Assembly: GCA_022844105.1 (NCBI GenBank)
Contig: JALHMJ010000017.1
Span: forward strand, 1 to 42,174
Reading direction: 5' to 3'
Length of the DNA: 42,174 nt
Origin: Hyphomicrobium sp.
GTDB lineage: Bacteria > Pseudomonadota > Alphaproteobacteria > Rhizobiales > Hyphomicrobiaceae
Both the position numbers and the translations under genes were made by a program. Under the pieces are notes generated by a model, which saw only the letters and a program-made list of their open reading frames with translations, had not been told where the DNA came from and ran no database searches. Positions within the stretch are counted from its first letter, which is position 1, and the number at the start of each line of letters is the position of its first letter. Shown piece by piece: positions 34,617 to 42,174 of the stretch.

Positions 34617-35176
34617 CGGAATAACCTTCGGTCGTCGAGGCATGAGGCGGTCGCCTCAGGTATGACAGCAGGCGAGAGTGGCCAATCAAGAACGCGGTGG
34701 CACGTGCGTATTGTCCGTAATCAACGATTGGGCGGTTGTTATCCGTCGTGCAGCCTTGCGAACGCGAGCCGGTCCTACGTCGACCAATTTTGATCTTCGA
34801 TAACTCTGAGATATGTCCATTTTCAGCGGCCCCTGGGAAACGGGCATTATAGTCACGATCAACGTCTTGCTCGAAACTCCGCTTGTGATGCCGGGCGGGC
34901 AAATGAATGGGCGATGAACGGTGCATTCAGTCATGGTTCAGTGCCGGGCGGGTAGGTTGTAGAAACCCTGAACCCTGCACTTCCCCGGCGTGATCTAAGG
35001 GGGCGTTCCGCTCAGGGTCGGAGCGCCCCCGAATTTCGTTACGATTATTTATTGTCAGCCGTTTCATTTCACGGCCTCAATAGGCCCGGAGGAACCCGTG
35101 GCGGTCGGTCGTTGTTGTTGATCCGCAAAGTCCTGCGCCCCGTTACCACCACGAATGAGTTGTTCACGAGGTTCCG
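34617..35176. other. Intergenic region without a gene, containing a strong hairpin
   Basis: This stretch of 560 bases separates the divergent MacA-type and SOUL genes. Two open frames reading leftwards at 34606-34934 look like nothing known and are probably noise. At 34999-35030 a 12-bp GC-rich hairpin is present (listed separately). The remainder, including 35036-35160, probably holds the promoter of the SOUL gene, but no clear consensus was found. Confidence 0.45.
34999..35030. ncRNA. Orphan hairpin, possible terminator of an unannotated small RNA
   Basis: GGGGGCGTTCCG (34999-35010) pairs with CGGAGCGCCCCC (35019-35030), a 12-bp stem with one G-T pair and the 8-base loop CTCAGGGT. The loop is complementary to ACCCTG, found twice just upstream (near 34970). 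No gene ends here on either strand, so the hairpin has no obvious mRNA to terminate. A GAATTTCGTT follows on the plus strand. A small RNA or a regulatory site is possible; the evidence is structure only. Confidence 0.3.
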
Positions 35177-35833
35177 ATGCGCGCCATAAGCCGGTCTGTT
35201 ATCCTTCGGCCGTCGAGACTATTCGAGCTGCTGGCATGCCTTGCAACCGCCGGAGCGCTCCTATTTCCGAGTGTCGCCATGGCTACCGACGAACCCGCAT
35301 TCACGATCGAACGTAAAGATGGCGATATCGAAATCCGCCGATATGCGCCCTTGCTGGTCGCCGAGGTCGTCGTTTCGGGCGAGCGCGGTGCGGCCGCCAA
35401 TCAAGGTTTCCGGCTGCTGGCGGACTTCATTTTCGGCAACAATTCCGCGCGGCAAAAGATCGATATGACGGCTCCGGTCACACAGCAGCCCGGGGAGAAA
35501 GTCGCCATGACGGCGCCCGTGACCCAACAGCCGGTCGGCGACAGCTGGAAGGTTCGTTTTATGATGCCGGCCCAGTATACTGCCGAAACGCTGCCCGTTC
35601 CGAATGACAAACGTGTCACGATCATTTCCCAGCCGGCAAAGCGGTTCGCCGTCATCCGGTTCTCCGGGTGGTCGAGCGTAGATAACCTGTCGGACCACAA
35701 GGCTGAACTGGAAGCTTGGGTGAAGGCAAACGGGCTTGTTGCAGCCGCGGCACCCACGGTCGCCTTCTACAATCCGCCGTGGTCGCTGCCCTTTCTGCGG
35801 CGCAATGAATACCTGATTGAACTGGCGGGCTGA
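35177..35833 (+). CDS. SOUL family heme-binding-type protein, exported
   Basis: This 218-residue protein has an N-terminal signal segment (LLACLATAGALLFPSVAMA) and a full SOUL/HBP domain: FTIERKDGDIEIRRYAPLLV, then two copies of MTAPVTQQP (separated by GEKVA), and WSSVDNLSDHKAELEAWV. SOUL proteins bind heme or other tetrapyrroles; the role of bacterial ones is unclear. The signal indicates a periplasmic location. The repeated MTAPV motif is normal for the family. It is followed after 119 bases by sod, and the two could respond to the same stress. Confidence 0.9.
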   Translation: MRAISRSVILRPSRLFELLACLATAGALLFPSVAMATDEPAFTIERKDGDIEIRRYAPLLVAEVVVSGERGAAANQGFRLLADFIFGNNSARQKIDMTAPVTQQPGEKVAMTAPVTQQPVGDSWKVRFMMPAQYTAETLPVPNDKRVTIISQPAKRFAVIRFSGWSSVDNLSDHKAELEAWVKANGLVAAAAPTVAFYNPPWSLPFLRRNEYLIELAG

Positions 35834-35952
35834 AGCCTTCCGGCGCTGTGCCGGGAACCCAATCATCCGTACTCTTGTTTCGCAGTTGCGGCGCGGCTAG
35901 GTTGCGCGCCGGTGCGACCCGAAAGCTTGCGCCATCCCCTCCGGAGATCACA

Positions 35953-36543
35953 ATGACCTTTAAACTTCCCGAACTGCCGTATGCTTACGATGCGCTGCAG
36001 CCCTACATGTCGGCAGAAACGCTGCAATTTCACCATGATAAACACCATCAGGCGTATGTCGATAACGGCAACAAACTGATTGTCGGCTCCGGCCTCGAAG
36101 GCAAGTCGATCGAAGATATTTGCGTAGCCGCGTTCGCCGGCAAGAATGCCGGTCTCGTCAATAATATCGGACAGCATTACAACCATACTCATTTTTGGAA
36201 CTGGATGAAGCCCAACGGCGGGGGCAAGACCTTGCCGGGCCGTCTTGAGCGACTTACCGATGAGTATGGTGGGTTCGACAAAATGCGGGCGGATTTTCTC
36301 AACGCAGGCGCGACGCAATTCGGGTCCGGTTGGGCTTGGCTCGCCATCCGCGACGGCAAACTCGAAGTGACCAAAACACCGAACGGAGAAAACCCGTTGA
36401 TGCATGGTTCACAGCCCATCCTTGGCGTCGATGTGTGGGAACACAGCTATTACATCGACTACCGCAATGCCCGTCCCAAGTATCTGGAAGCGTGGTTCGA
36501 TCATCTCGTGAATTGGGAGTATGTCGACCAGATGATGGGTTGA
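35953..36543 (+). CDS. sodB: Superoxide dismutase, iron type
   Basis: This 196-residue Fe/Mn-family SOD has metal ligands in LQFHHDKHHQAYVDN, NIGQHYNHTHFW and DVWEHSYYIDYRNARP. The Gln in IGQHYNH, together with the lack of Gln in the NGENPL loop, is the iron-type pattern. It disproportionates superoxide in the cytoplasm; no signal peptide is seen. The ATG at 35953 follows GGAG and starts the conserved MTFKLPELPYAYDAL; the longer upstream frame is not used. A strong terminator follows 30 bases after its stop. Confidence 0.95.
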   Translation: MTFKLPELPYAYDALQPYMSAETLQFHHDKHHQAYVDNGNKLIVGSGLEGKSIEDICVAAFAGKNAGLVNNIGQHYNHTHFWNWMKPNGGGKTLPGRLERLTDEYGGFDKMRADFLNAGATQFGSGWAWLAIRDGKLEVTKTPNGENPLMHGSQPILGVDVWEHSYYIDYRNARPKYLEAWFDHLVNWEYVDQMMG

Positions 36544-36572
36544 CCCAGCGCTCAATCTTGATCTGAAACAGT

Positions 36573-36600
36573 CACCCGGCCATGCCGGGTGGCTTTTTTG
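36573..36600 (+). terminator. Rho-independent terminator of sodB
   Basis: CACCCGGC (36573-36580) and GCCGGGTG (36584-36591) form an 8-bp perfect stem with a CAT loop, followed by GCTTTTTTG. This is a standard terminator for the plus-strand gene. Confidence 0.9.
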
Positions 36601-36702
36601 CATCTGCTTTCCCGTGTGCCCTAGATCGGCCGGGTTCAGAGGGTTACTTACCGGTAGGCCTTATGATAAGGACCCTATCTCTAACCCAGTTTCGGGGGGA
36701 CC

Positions 36703-38070
36703 TTGCGATCTGGAGCCGCAGTTGCGGTACTGATGGCCGTGGCCACATTGGCCGGCGGATGCGCGGGTGCAATCGATCGAAACCCAGTTCCGACAGCTTT
36801 GGCATCTGAAACGGCCACTATTCCGGATATTCCCGGAGCCCGCTTCTGGGCCGACGAAACGCCAAAAGATCTGAAAAAAACTTACCGCGAGCACCTTCGC
36901 GGCGTCCCGTTGCTTGGCGCGAGCGCGCCCAAGATCAATGGCCGCCTGCAGATCGAAGTTCTCGCCTTATCCGGCGGCGGATCCGATGGAGCCTTCGGGG
37001 CCGGCGTTCTGAACGGCTGGACCGCGCGTGGAGACCGGCCCGAATTCGAGCACGTAACTGGCGTTTCTGCCGGATCGATCATCGCCCCGTTTGCATTTCT
37101 GGGCCCGAAGTATGATCCTCAAATCAAGGAAATCTGGACCCAGTTTCGGACCGACGAACTTATCGTCCCTCAGGTCGTGACCGGCCTTCTGGGTGGCTCG
37201 GCTCTCGCCGACACGGGACCTTTGAAAAAGCTGGTCGCAAAATACGTCGATCGCGAATTTCTAATTAAGGTTGCACGCCAGTATGAGCGTGGCCGTCTGC
37301 TGACTGTGGGCACCACCAACCTTGATGCGAAGCGTCCAATCGTTTGGAACATGGGCGCCATCGCGCAGCATTACGATGATCCCGCCGCGGTGCAGCTTTT
37401 TCGCGACGTGATCATTGCGTCGGCTGCCATTCCCGGTCTCTTCCCGCCGGTCCAGATTAAAGTGAAGGTGGACGGCAAACTCTATGATGAGCTGCATGTC
37501 GACGGCGGCGTGACACGGCAAATCTACGTGACGCCGGTCAATGTGCCGATCAAGGCCTTCGACGTCCTCTATGAATCGCCGCCGCAGCGGAAACTTTATC
37601 TGGTGCATAACGGCAAGATGCAGCCGACCTTTGGCGCAGTGACGCCCACGACGTTCTCAATCGCGGGTGAATCGATCGGTGCGCTGATGCTCTACCAGCA
37701 TAAGGGCGACAATTACCGTATTTATCGCATGGCAAAGGATGCCGGCGTTGACTTCAATTCCGTCGCGATCCCCCCGACATTCGATGTGGTGCCGAAAGAG
37801 AAGTTCGACCTCAATTATCAAAAGGCGGTGTTTGAGGAAGGGTTTCGCATCGGCAAGGCCAAGGAATGGTTGAAGAAGCCGATCGACGTTCCCGATGAGC
37901 CGAAGATCGCAAAGCCCGAAGCTCCACAAGCCGTGACGGATCCGGCTGCGACCCAACCGCCAGCAGCGCTGCCCGCGGACCCGGCGCCGTCGCCGAACAC
38001 GTCCGAGGGACCGCGCTTGCCGGTCACACCTGTCCCAACCGCTGCGGCCGATCGCGTTTCGGCGCTCTGA
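36703..38070 (+). CDS. Patatin-like phospholipase, probable lipoprotein
   Basis: This 455-residue protein begins with a lipoprotein-like signal (MAVATLAGGC; Cys20). The patatin catalytic features are the oxyanion loop GGGSDGAFGAG (91-101), the nucleophile elbow GVSAG (Ser122) and the dyad Asp in VDGGV (267). Such enzymes hydrolyse acyl esters of lipids. The tail after residue ~400 is Pro/Ala-rich and disordered. The start is TTG 36703, with GGGGGGA three bases upstream; no ATG fits the signal peptide. The lipobox is slightly non-canonical (AGGC with Leu at -4), so an outer- or inner-membrane anchor is probable rather than certain. Confidence 0.85.
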   Translation: MRSGAAVAVLMAVATLAGGCAGAIDRNPVPTALASETATIPDIPGARFWADETPKDLKKTYREHLRGVPLLGASAPKINGRLQIEVLALSGGGSDGAFGAGVLNGWTARGDRPEFEHVTGVSAGSIIAPFAFLGPKYDPQIKEIWTQFRTDELIVPQVVTGLLGGSALADTGPLKKLVAKYVDREFLIKVARQYERGRLLTVGTTNLDAKRPIVWNMGAIAQHYDDPAAVQLFRDVIIASAAIPGLFPPVQIKVKVDGKLYDELHVDGGVTRQIYVTPVNVPIKAFDVLYESPPQRKLYLVHNGKMQPTFGAVTPTTFSIAGESIGALMLYQHKGDNYRIYRMAKDAGVDFNSVAIPPTFDVVPKEKFDLNYQKAVFEEGFRIGKAKEWLKKPIDVPDEPKIAKPEAPQAVTDPAATQPPAALPADPAPSPNTSEGPRLPVTPVPTAAADRVSAL

Positions 38071-38083
38071 GTATCCAGAAAGA

Positions 38084-38413
38084 TCAGGGCTTCGACGTGA
38101 GGCTATTCAGGTAGCCGAGGAAGGCCTCGATCTCGGCCGGGGCAAACTGAAAAACCGGCATGTCGGGGTGGCCGGATACAATGCCCTCGGCGAGCGCTTC
38201 AGCCAGATCTTCACTTGGATAGAGCTCGACGACGTCGCGGAAAGGCGGCGCTTTCTCGTGCGGGCTTGTGTCGTCGCGACCGATGGCGTGGCAGCGGGCG
38301 CATTTGCCCTCGACCAAGGAACGGCCCTTGGCAATCATTGTGGCATCGTCCGCGAATGATGCTGACGGGGCAATCGCGACGAGTACGGCGGCGAGCGGAC
38401 CAAAGCGGTTCAT
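38084..38413 (-). CDS. Small periplasmic class I cytochrome c
   Basis: This 109-residue protein has a signal peptide (LAAVLVAIAPSASFA, cleavage about residue 21), a single heme motif CARCH (38-42) and a probable axial Met85 in GHPDMPVF. The short single-domain form would be an electron carrier in the periplasm, possibly for methanol or other dehydrogenases; the partner cannot be told. ATG 38413 follows AGGAGAG and begins the signal peptide. The gene lies between the convergent patatin gene (13 bases) and the HerA-like gene, whose stop is 79 bases upstream on the same strand. Confidence 0.9.
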   Translation of the reverse strand: MNRFGPLAAVLVAIAPSASFADDATMIAKGRSLVEGKCARCHAIGRDDTSPHEKAPPFRDVVELYPSEDLAEALAEGIVSGHPDMPVFQFAPAEIEAFLGYLNSLTSKP

Positions 38414-38492
38414 GATCGGCTCTCCTATTTCTGATTCCGGTCTGGAGACAGCAGCATTCGCTAGCGGAGGACCTTGATCGCGATCAAACGGG

Positions 38493-40004
38493 CTAGCGGC
38501 GTCCCCCCTTGATCGAACCGACAATGATATTTTTGATCGTGGTGGCGATCGTGCGTGACAACGAGCGTTGCAATTCCTTGCCGATCATGTCGCCCATGCC
38601 CTGTTGACCGCGGCGCGTCCCGGTTTTGCCGCTGCCCGCCGCACCGCCGCCGAGAATGACATCCGTCCAGCTGCCGCCTTCGCCCGCGTTGGCTTCCTGG
38701 GCTGCCGCATCCGTGCGCTTCGTCAGCATTTCGTGCGCGCTCTCGCGATCGACCGTTTCTTCGTATTTGCCAAAGACGGGACTGTATTCGATCACGCTCA
38801 GGCGTTCGTCCTTGGTCACCGGCCCGAGGCGGCCTTCGGGCGGGCGAATGAACGTCCGCTGCACCATCGACGGCTCACCCTTGTTCTCAAGCATGGAGAC
38901 CAAAGCCTCGCCGACTTTGAGTTCCATGATGACTTTTTCGGTGTCGAGATCGGGGTTCTTGCGAAACGTCGTGGCGGCCGCCTTGACCGCCTTCTGTTCC
39001 TGCGGCGTGAAAGCGCGCAAGGCGTGCTGGACGCGGTTGCCGAGCTGGGCCGAGACCGAATTGGGCACGTCCATCGGATTCTGCGTGATGAAATAAACGC
39101 CCACGCCCTTCGATCGGATGAGGCGGGCGACCTGCTCGATGCGCTCAAGCAGCGCCTTGGGCGCCTCGTTAAACAGCAGATGCGCTTCGTCGAAAAAGAA
39201 GACAAGCTTGGGCTTGGGCTGATCGCCGACTTCCGGCAAGGTCATCCAGAGTTTCGACAGCATCCAGAGCAGGAACGTCGCGTAAAGGCGCGGCTTTTCC
39301 ATCAGCTTGTCGGCGGTCAGAATTGAGATGACGCCGCGGCCATCTGGGGCGAGGCGGATGAAGTCCATAATGTCGAGGGCCGGCTCGCCGAAGAACTGGC
39401 TGGCGCCCTGCTCTTCCAGAACCAGGAAGCGGCGCTGGATCGACCCGATCGAAGTCGTGGCGACGTTGCCGTACTTGGCGCCGATCTCCTTGGAGCGTTC
39501 GGCGATATTGTTCATAAGGCTGCGCAAATCTTTCAGATCGAGCAGCGGCATTTTTTCGTCGGCGGCGACGCGGAAAGCAATATTGAGGACGCCTTCCTGG
39601 ACTTCATTGAGTTCGAGAAGGCGCGACAGCAGCAGCGGACCCATGTCCTGCACCGTGGCGCGGATGGGATGGCCTTGTTCCCCGAACACATCCCAGAAAA
39701 TCGTTGGAGACGCGCGGTTCTTGTATGCATCACCCAGGCCGACTTCGCTCGCTCGCTTGACGAGAAAATCCTTCGCCTCGCCGACAGCCGCGATACCTGA
39801 CAGATCGCCTTTTATGTCGGCTGCAAACACCGGCACGCCGGCGGCCGAGAACCCTTCCGCCAAAACCTGCAGCGTCACCGTCTTGCCGGTACCGGTCGCG
39901 CCGGTGATGAGGCCGTGGCGGTTGGCCAGCTTCAAGTCCAGGTATTCCGGTTTGACGCTCTTGCCGACGAAGATCTTGCCGTCCTGCAAAACCTGTTCAC
40001 TCAT
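38493..40004 (-). CDS. HerA-like ATPase (DUF853 family)
   Basis: This 503-residue ATPase has an N-terminal beta segment (FVGKSVKPEYLDLKL), Walker A GATGTGKTVTLQ (35-42) and a DIKGDLSGIAAVGEAKDFL stretch. Walker B is KLVFFFDEAHLLFNEAPK, and an arginine-finger-like FITQNPMDVPNSVSAQLGNR follows, as in the HerA/FtsK superfamily. These proteins are often annotated as DNA helicases or ATPases of unknown role; no NurA nuclease gene is next to it, so the DNA-end-processing role of archaeal HerA is not implied. The C-terminal ~100 residues carry a Gly-rich linker (GGGAAGSGKTGTRRG). ATG 40004 begins the conserved part. Confidence 0.88.
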   Translation of the reverse strand: MSEQVLQDGKIFVGKSVKPEYLDLKLANRHGLITGATGTGKTVTLQVLAEGFSAAGVPVFAADIKGDLSGIAAVGEAKDFLVKRASEVGLGDAYKNRASPTIFWDVFGEQGHPIRATVQDMGPLLLSRLLELNEVQEGVLNIAFRVAADEKMPLLDLKDLRSLMNNIAERSKEIGAKYGNVATTSIGSIQRRFLVLEEQGASQFFGEPALDIMDFIRLAPDGRGVISILTADKLMEKPRLYATFLLWMLSKLWMTLPEVGDQPKPKLVFFFDEAHLLFNEAPKALLERIEQVARLIRSKGVGVYFITQNPMDVPNSVSAQLGNRVQHALRAFTPQEQKAVKAAATTFRKNPDLDTEKVIMELKVGEALVSMLENKGEPSMVQRTFIRPPEGRLGPVTKDERLSVIEYSPVFGKYEETVDRESAHEMLTKRTDAAAQEANAGEGGSWTDVILGGGAAGSGKTGTRRGQQGMGDMIGKELQRSLSRTIATTIKNIIVGSIKGGRR

Positions 40005-40315
40005 GGGATCGCCGCTCCGCATTTCAAAGACCGCCCGCCGCCCGACTCGCCAGGACGCAGCAGTGACCCTCTTGGCATGCCGACCCGACCTTTGCAAACC
40101 TTGGTTGCATGGCTTACTTGACGCTCATTTCGGTGAAACTGTTATTGACGGGATCAGACGTCGTGCGCCACGTGGCTGCGGCTTCAAGCCGGGTTTGTGT
40201 GACCGTTTTTTGAATGCGGCGCCTGCGGGTTGCGCTAATACGATGCAGCACAATTAGACTGCTAACTCGACGTGCCAGCCCTGCGGGGCGCCGGACCAAC
40301 CGTGGACCTCAGCCA
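40005..40315. other. Divergent intergenic region before the methylmalonyl-CoA mutase gene
   Basis: This stretch of 311 bases has no gene. A weak promoter-like TTGAAT (40210-40215) with GCTAAT 18 bases later (40234-40239) could serve the mutase gene. I see no B12-riboswitch-like box or clear hairpin. Confidence 0.35.
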
Positions 40316-42174
40316 ATGACCACTTCCCCTTCCAGCGACGAGACAGTGGTGGCGCTTGCTACCGGCTTTCCAGCCGCCTCGCGCGAAGCGTGGCTTGCGC
40401 TGGTCAACAAGGCAATCAAAGGCGCCGATTTCGAAAAGAAGATGGTGTCGAGGACGGCAGATGGATTGCGCATCGAGCCGATCTATACACCGGCCGACGC
40501 GTTGCCATTCTCCGATGCGACCGTCCCCGGCGTTGCGCCCCTGACGCGGGGGACGCATGCGACACCCCAGGGTCTGGGCTGGGATATCCGTCAGTACCAT
40601 TCCGGCACGGACGCGACAGCCGTGAATGCCGCGATTCTGGACGATTTAAACGGCGGCGTGACGTCGATTGCGATCACGGTCGGCGGCGGCAACGGTCTGC
40701 CGATCACGACCCACGCTTTGAAGACGGCCTTCAACGGCGTGCTTCTTGATATTTGTCCGGTCACACTTATCGCCCATGAGAAAACGCCGGAGGCCGCGCA
40801 AGCTCTGATCGCCGTCTGGGACGCAATGGCAGTGCCGGACGGCAAACGCCGCGGCGGATTCGGTTTCGATCCTCTCGGCACGCTTGCCGTCTTCGGAAAG
40901 CTCTCGACGCCGCTGGACGAAGCGCTCGCCGATGCCGCCGCGCTGATCAAAAGGACGGGCAGCATGCCGGGGGTTAGTGCGCTGACCGCCGACGGGCACT
41001 GCTATCATTGCGCAGGCGCGACGGAAGCGCAGGAATTGGCGGTCATTCTTTCGACTTTCGTCGCCTACTTGCGGACGGCGGACAAAGCCGGCATTGCGCC
41101 GGGCGACGCACTGGCAAAAATTGCGGCCACCCTCGCAGTCGATGCGGATCAGTTTCTCGCCATCGCCAAGCTGCGCGCCCTGCGCCGACTCCTCTGGCGC
41201 ATCGCGGAAGCATCGGGTGCGGGTGATGCCGCAACGAGCGTGAAGGTTCAGGCTGTCACGTCGTGGCGAATGCTCGCCAAGCGAGATCCGTGGACCAATA
41301 TCATCCGCACTGCCGTTGCCTGTGCCGGTGGCGCACTCGGCGGCGCCGACAGCATCATCGTGCTGCCTTTCACATTCCCGCTCGGCAAGACCGACGCCTT
41401 CGCCCGCCGCGTCGCGCGCAACATCCAGATTGTCTGCCAGGAAGAGAGCAATCTTGGCCGCGTCATCGATCCGGCCGGCGGCTCCTGGTACGTCGAAAAA
41501 CTCACCGACGATCTGGCGAAAACGGCATGGAGCCTCTTCCAGGAGATCGAGAAGCAAGGTGGCATGGCGGCGGCCCTACAATCAGGGTTTGTCCAAGAGG
41601 AAATTGCCAAGAGCGCCGAGGCAAAGGGCAAGGCAATCGCCACCGGCCGTGCCGAACTGACAGCGGTGTCGGCCTTCCCTCTGCTTGGCGATGATGGGGT
41701 ATCGGTCGAGCCGTGGCCGCAACTGGAAAACCAACCTGTCAAAGCCGCTATCAGCGTCACGCCGCTGCGGATGGCGCGGCTGGCGGAGCCGTTCGAGACG
41801 CTGCGCGACGCGGCCGATGCGCATGCCGTCAAGACCGGTCAACCGTATGCGGTTTTCCTGGCGAGCATTGGCGCTGTCGTCGAGCACAACGTGCGCTCGA
41901 CGTGGATCAAGAATTACCTAGCTGCCGGTGGCATCGCCGCGGCCATGAGCGACGGCTACCCGGACGCGGAAGCAGCCGCCGCGGCATTCCGGGACTCAGG
42001 CCTTAAAGCGGCCTGCATTTGCTCATCCGACGTACTCAACACCCTGCACGCGGAAGGCACGGCGCGCGCCCTCAAGGCAGCGGGCGCCAAATATGTGCTG
42101 ATGGCTGGCCGGTCCGGGGAACGCGAAGACGCTCTCAGGGCCGCGGGGGTGGACCAATTCCTGTTCACGGGGCA
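40316..42174 (+). CDS. mcmB: Methylmalonyl-CoA mutase small (beta) subunit, 3' end outside window
   Basis: The frame is open from ATG 40316 to the window edge (about 619 codons, no stop). The protein has an N-terminal segment like the mutase dimer partner (EAWLALVNKAIKGADFEKKM), a substrate-barrel-like region (GLGWDIRQYH, RVIDPAGGSWYVEKLTDDLA) and a C-terminal B12-fold-like domain (~550 on). It lacks the DxHxxG cobalamin-ligand motif in its expected place (ASIGAVVEHNVRSTW), which identifies it as the small, non-catalytic subunit. With the large subunit it interconverts methylmalonyl-CoA and succinyl-CoA, fitting the ethylmalonyl-CoA pathway of serine-cycle methylotrophs. The large subunit would be expected downstream. 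Confidence 0.93.
   Translation, partial: MTTSPSSDETVVALATGFPAASREAWLALVNKAIKGADFEKKMVSRTADGLRIEPIYTPADALPFSDATVPGVAPLTRGTHATPQGLGWDIRQYHSGTDATAVNAAILDDLNGGVTSIAITVGGGNGLPITTHALKTAFNGVLLDICPVTLIAHEKTPEAAQALIAVWDAMAVPDGKRRGGFGFDPLGTLAVFGKLSTPLDEALADAAALIKRTGSMPGVSALTADGHCYHCAGATEAQELAVILSTFVAYLRTADKAGIAPGDALAKIAATLAVDADQFLAIAKLRALRRLLWRIAEASGAGDAATSVKVQAVTSWRMLAKRDPWTNIIRTAVACAGGALGGADSIIVLPFTFPLGKTDAFARRVARNIQIVCQEESNLGRVIDPAGGSWYVEKLTDDLAKTAWSLFQEIEKQGGMAAALQSGFVQEEIAKSAEAKGKAIATGRAELTAVSAFPLLGDDGVSVEPWPQLENQPVKAAISVTPLRMARLAEPFETLRDAADAHAVKTGQPYAVFLASIGAVVEHNVRSTWIKNYLAAGGIAAAMSDGYPDAEAAAAAFRDSGLKAACICSSDVLNTLHAEGTARALKAAGAKYVLMAGRSGEREDALRAAGVDQFLFTG

Noticed and set aside
34606-34934. Two minus-strand open frames upstream of the MacA-type gene
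   Set aside because: They have no signal, no motif and no ribosome site, and they overlap each other in different frames.
40005-40315. A cobalamin riboswitch before the mutase gene
   Set aside because: No B12-box-like sequence or long paired leader could be found by eye.
1-42174. CRISPR arrays, insertion sequences, prophage or integrative element
   Set aside because: No direct-repeat array, transposase or integrase was seen. The single tRNA (Tyr) has no duplicated 3' end or integrase nearby, and the gene content is core-like throughout.

Overview
The window is about 42 kb of GC-rich, gene-dense chromosome from a methylotrophic alphaproteobacterium of the Hyphomicrobiales type (Hyphomicrobium/Methylobacterium-like). 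The main evidence is an archaeal-type tetrahydromethanopterin (H4MPT) C1 cluster at the left end, a petABC cytochrome bc1 operon, a methylmalonyl-CoA mutase small subunit at the right end, and the general alphaproteobacterial gene content. No phage, IS element, integrase or CRISPR array was seen. The species assignment is inference.

Layout: (1) 1-5248, H4MPT/methylofuran-linked formaldehyde oxidation: the 3' end of mch, an ATP-grasp ligase, a CitG-like protein (ATGA-coupled), fae behind a good sigma70-type promoter and a long foldable leader, then a convergent HisA paralog and a divergent hydantoinase-like MfnF protein. (2) 5310-9058: pcm, then a two-gene minus-strand unit of an amino-acid-type periplasmic binding protein and an L,D-transpeptidase. 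(3) 9059-13426: an acyltransferase-3/SGNH membrane protein, tRNA-Tyr, an RlmB-type methyltransferase and two small exported proteins. (4) 13592-17538: mtnP, apt, a small zinc-ribbon protein, mtnA and a class II aldolase. Together these look like a salvage route for 5'-methylthioadenosine/5'-deoxyadenosine that ends in DHAP plus an aldehyde (the DHAP shunt). (5) 17639-20530: petA-petB-petC. (6) 20754-25333: trmL, a small membrane protein and two tandem paralogous ABC exporters. (7) 25547-30444: hemF, a lytic-transglycosylase-like protein, and a NUDIX - DUF6111-like - cca operon. (8) 30625-34616: an H-NS-type protein and a MacAB-like efflux operon whose adaptor carries an extra domain of about 100 residues. 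(9) 35177-42174: a SOUL protein, Fe-type SOD, a patatin lipoprotein, a small cytochrome c, a HerA-like ATPase and the start of the methylmalonyl-CoA mutase small subunit.

How the parts connect: Fae and Mch are consecutive parts of H4MPT-dependent formaldehyde oxidation. The neighbouring ATP-grasp, CitG-like, HisA-like and MfnF proteins probably make its cofactors. The mtn/apt/aldolase genes recycle adenine and the C5 sugar left over from SAM-dependent reactions. Methylmalonyl-CoA mutase fits the ethylmalonyl-CoA type of glyoxylate regeneration used by serine-cycle methylotrophs, though that pathway is not otherwise visible here.

The observations most worth a second look are the structured leader and tail around fae, the zinc-ribbon protein inside the apt-mtnA-aldolase operon, the binding protein/L,D-transpeptidase pair that lacks any permease, and the LTxxQ-like helical insertion in the MacA-type adaptor. 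All calls rest on reading the sequence and on remembered family features. No database search was run.
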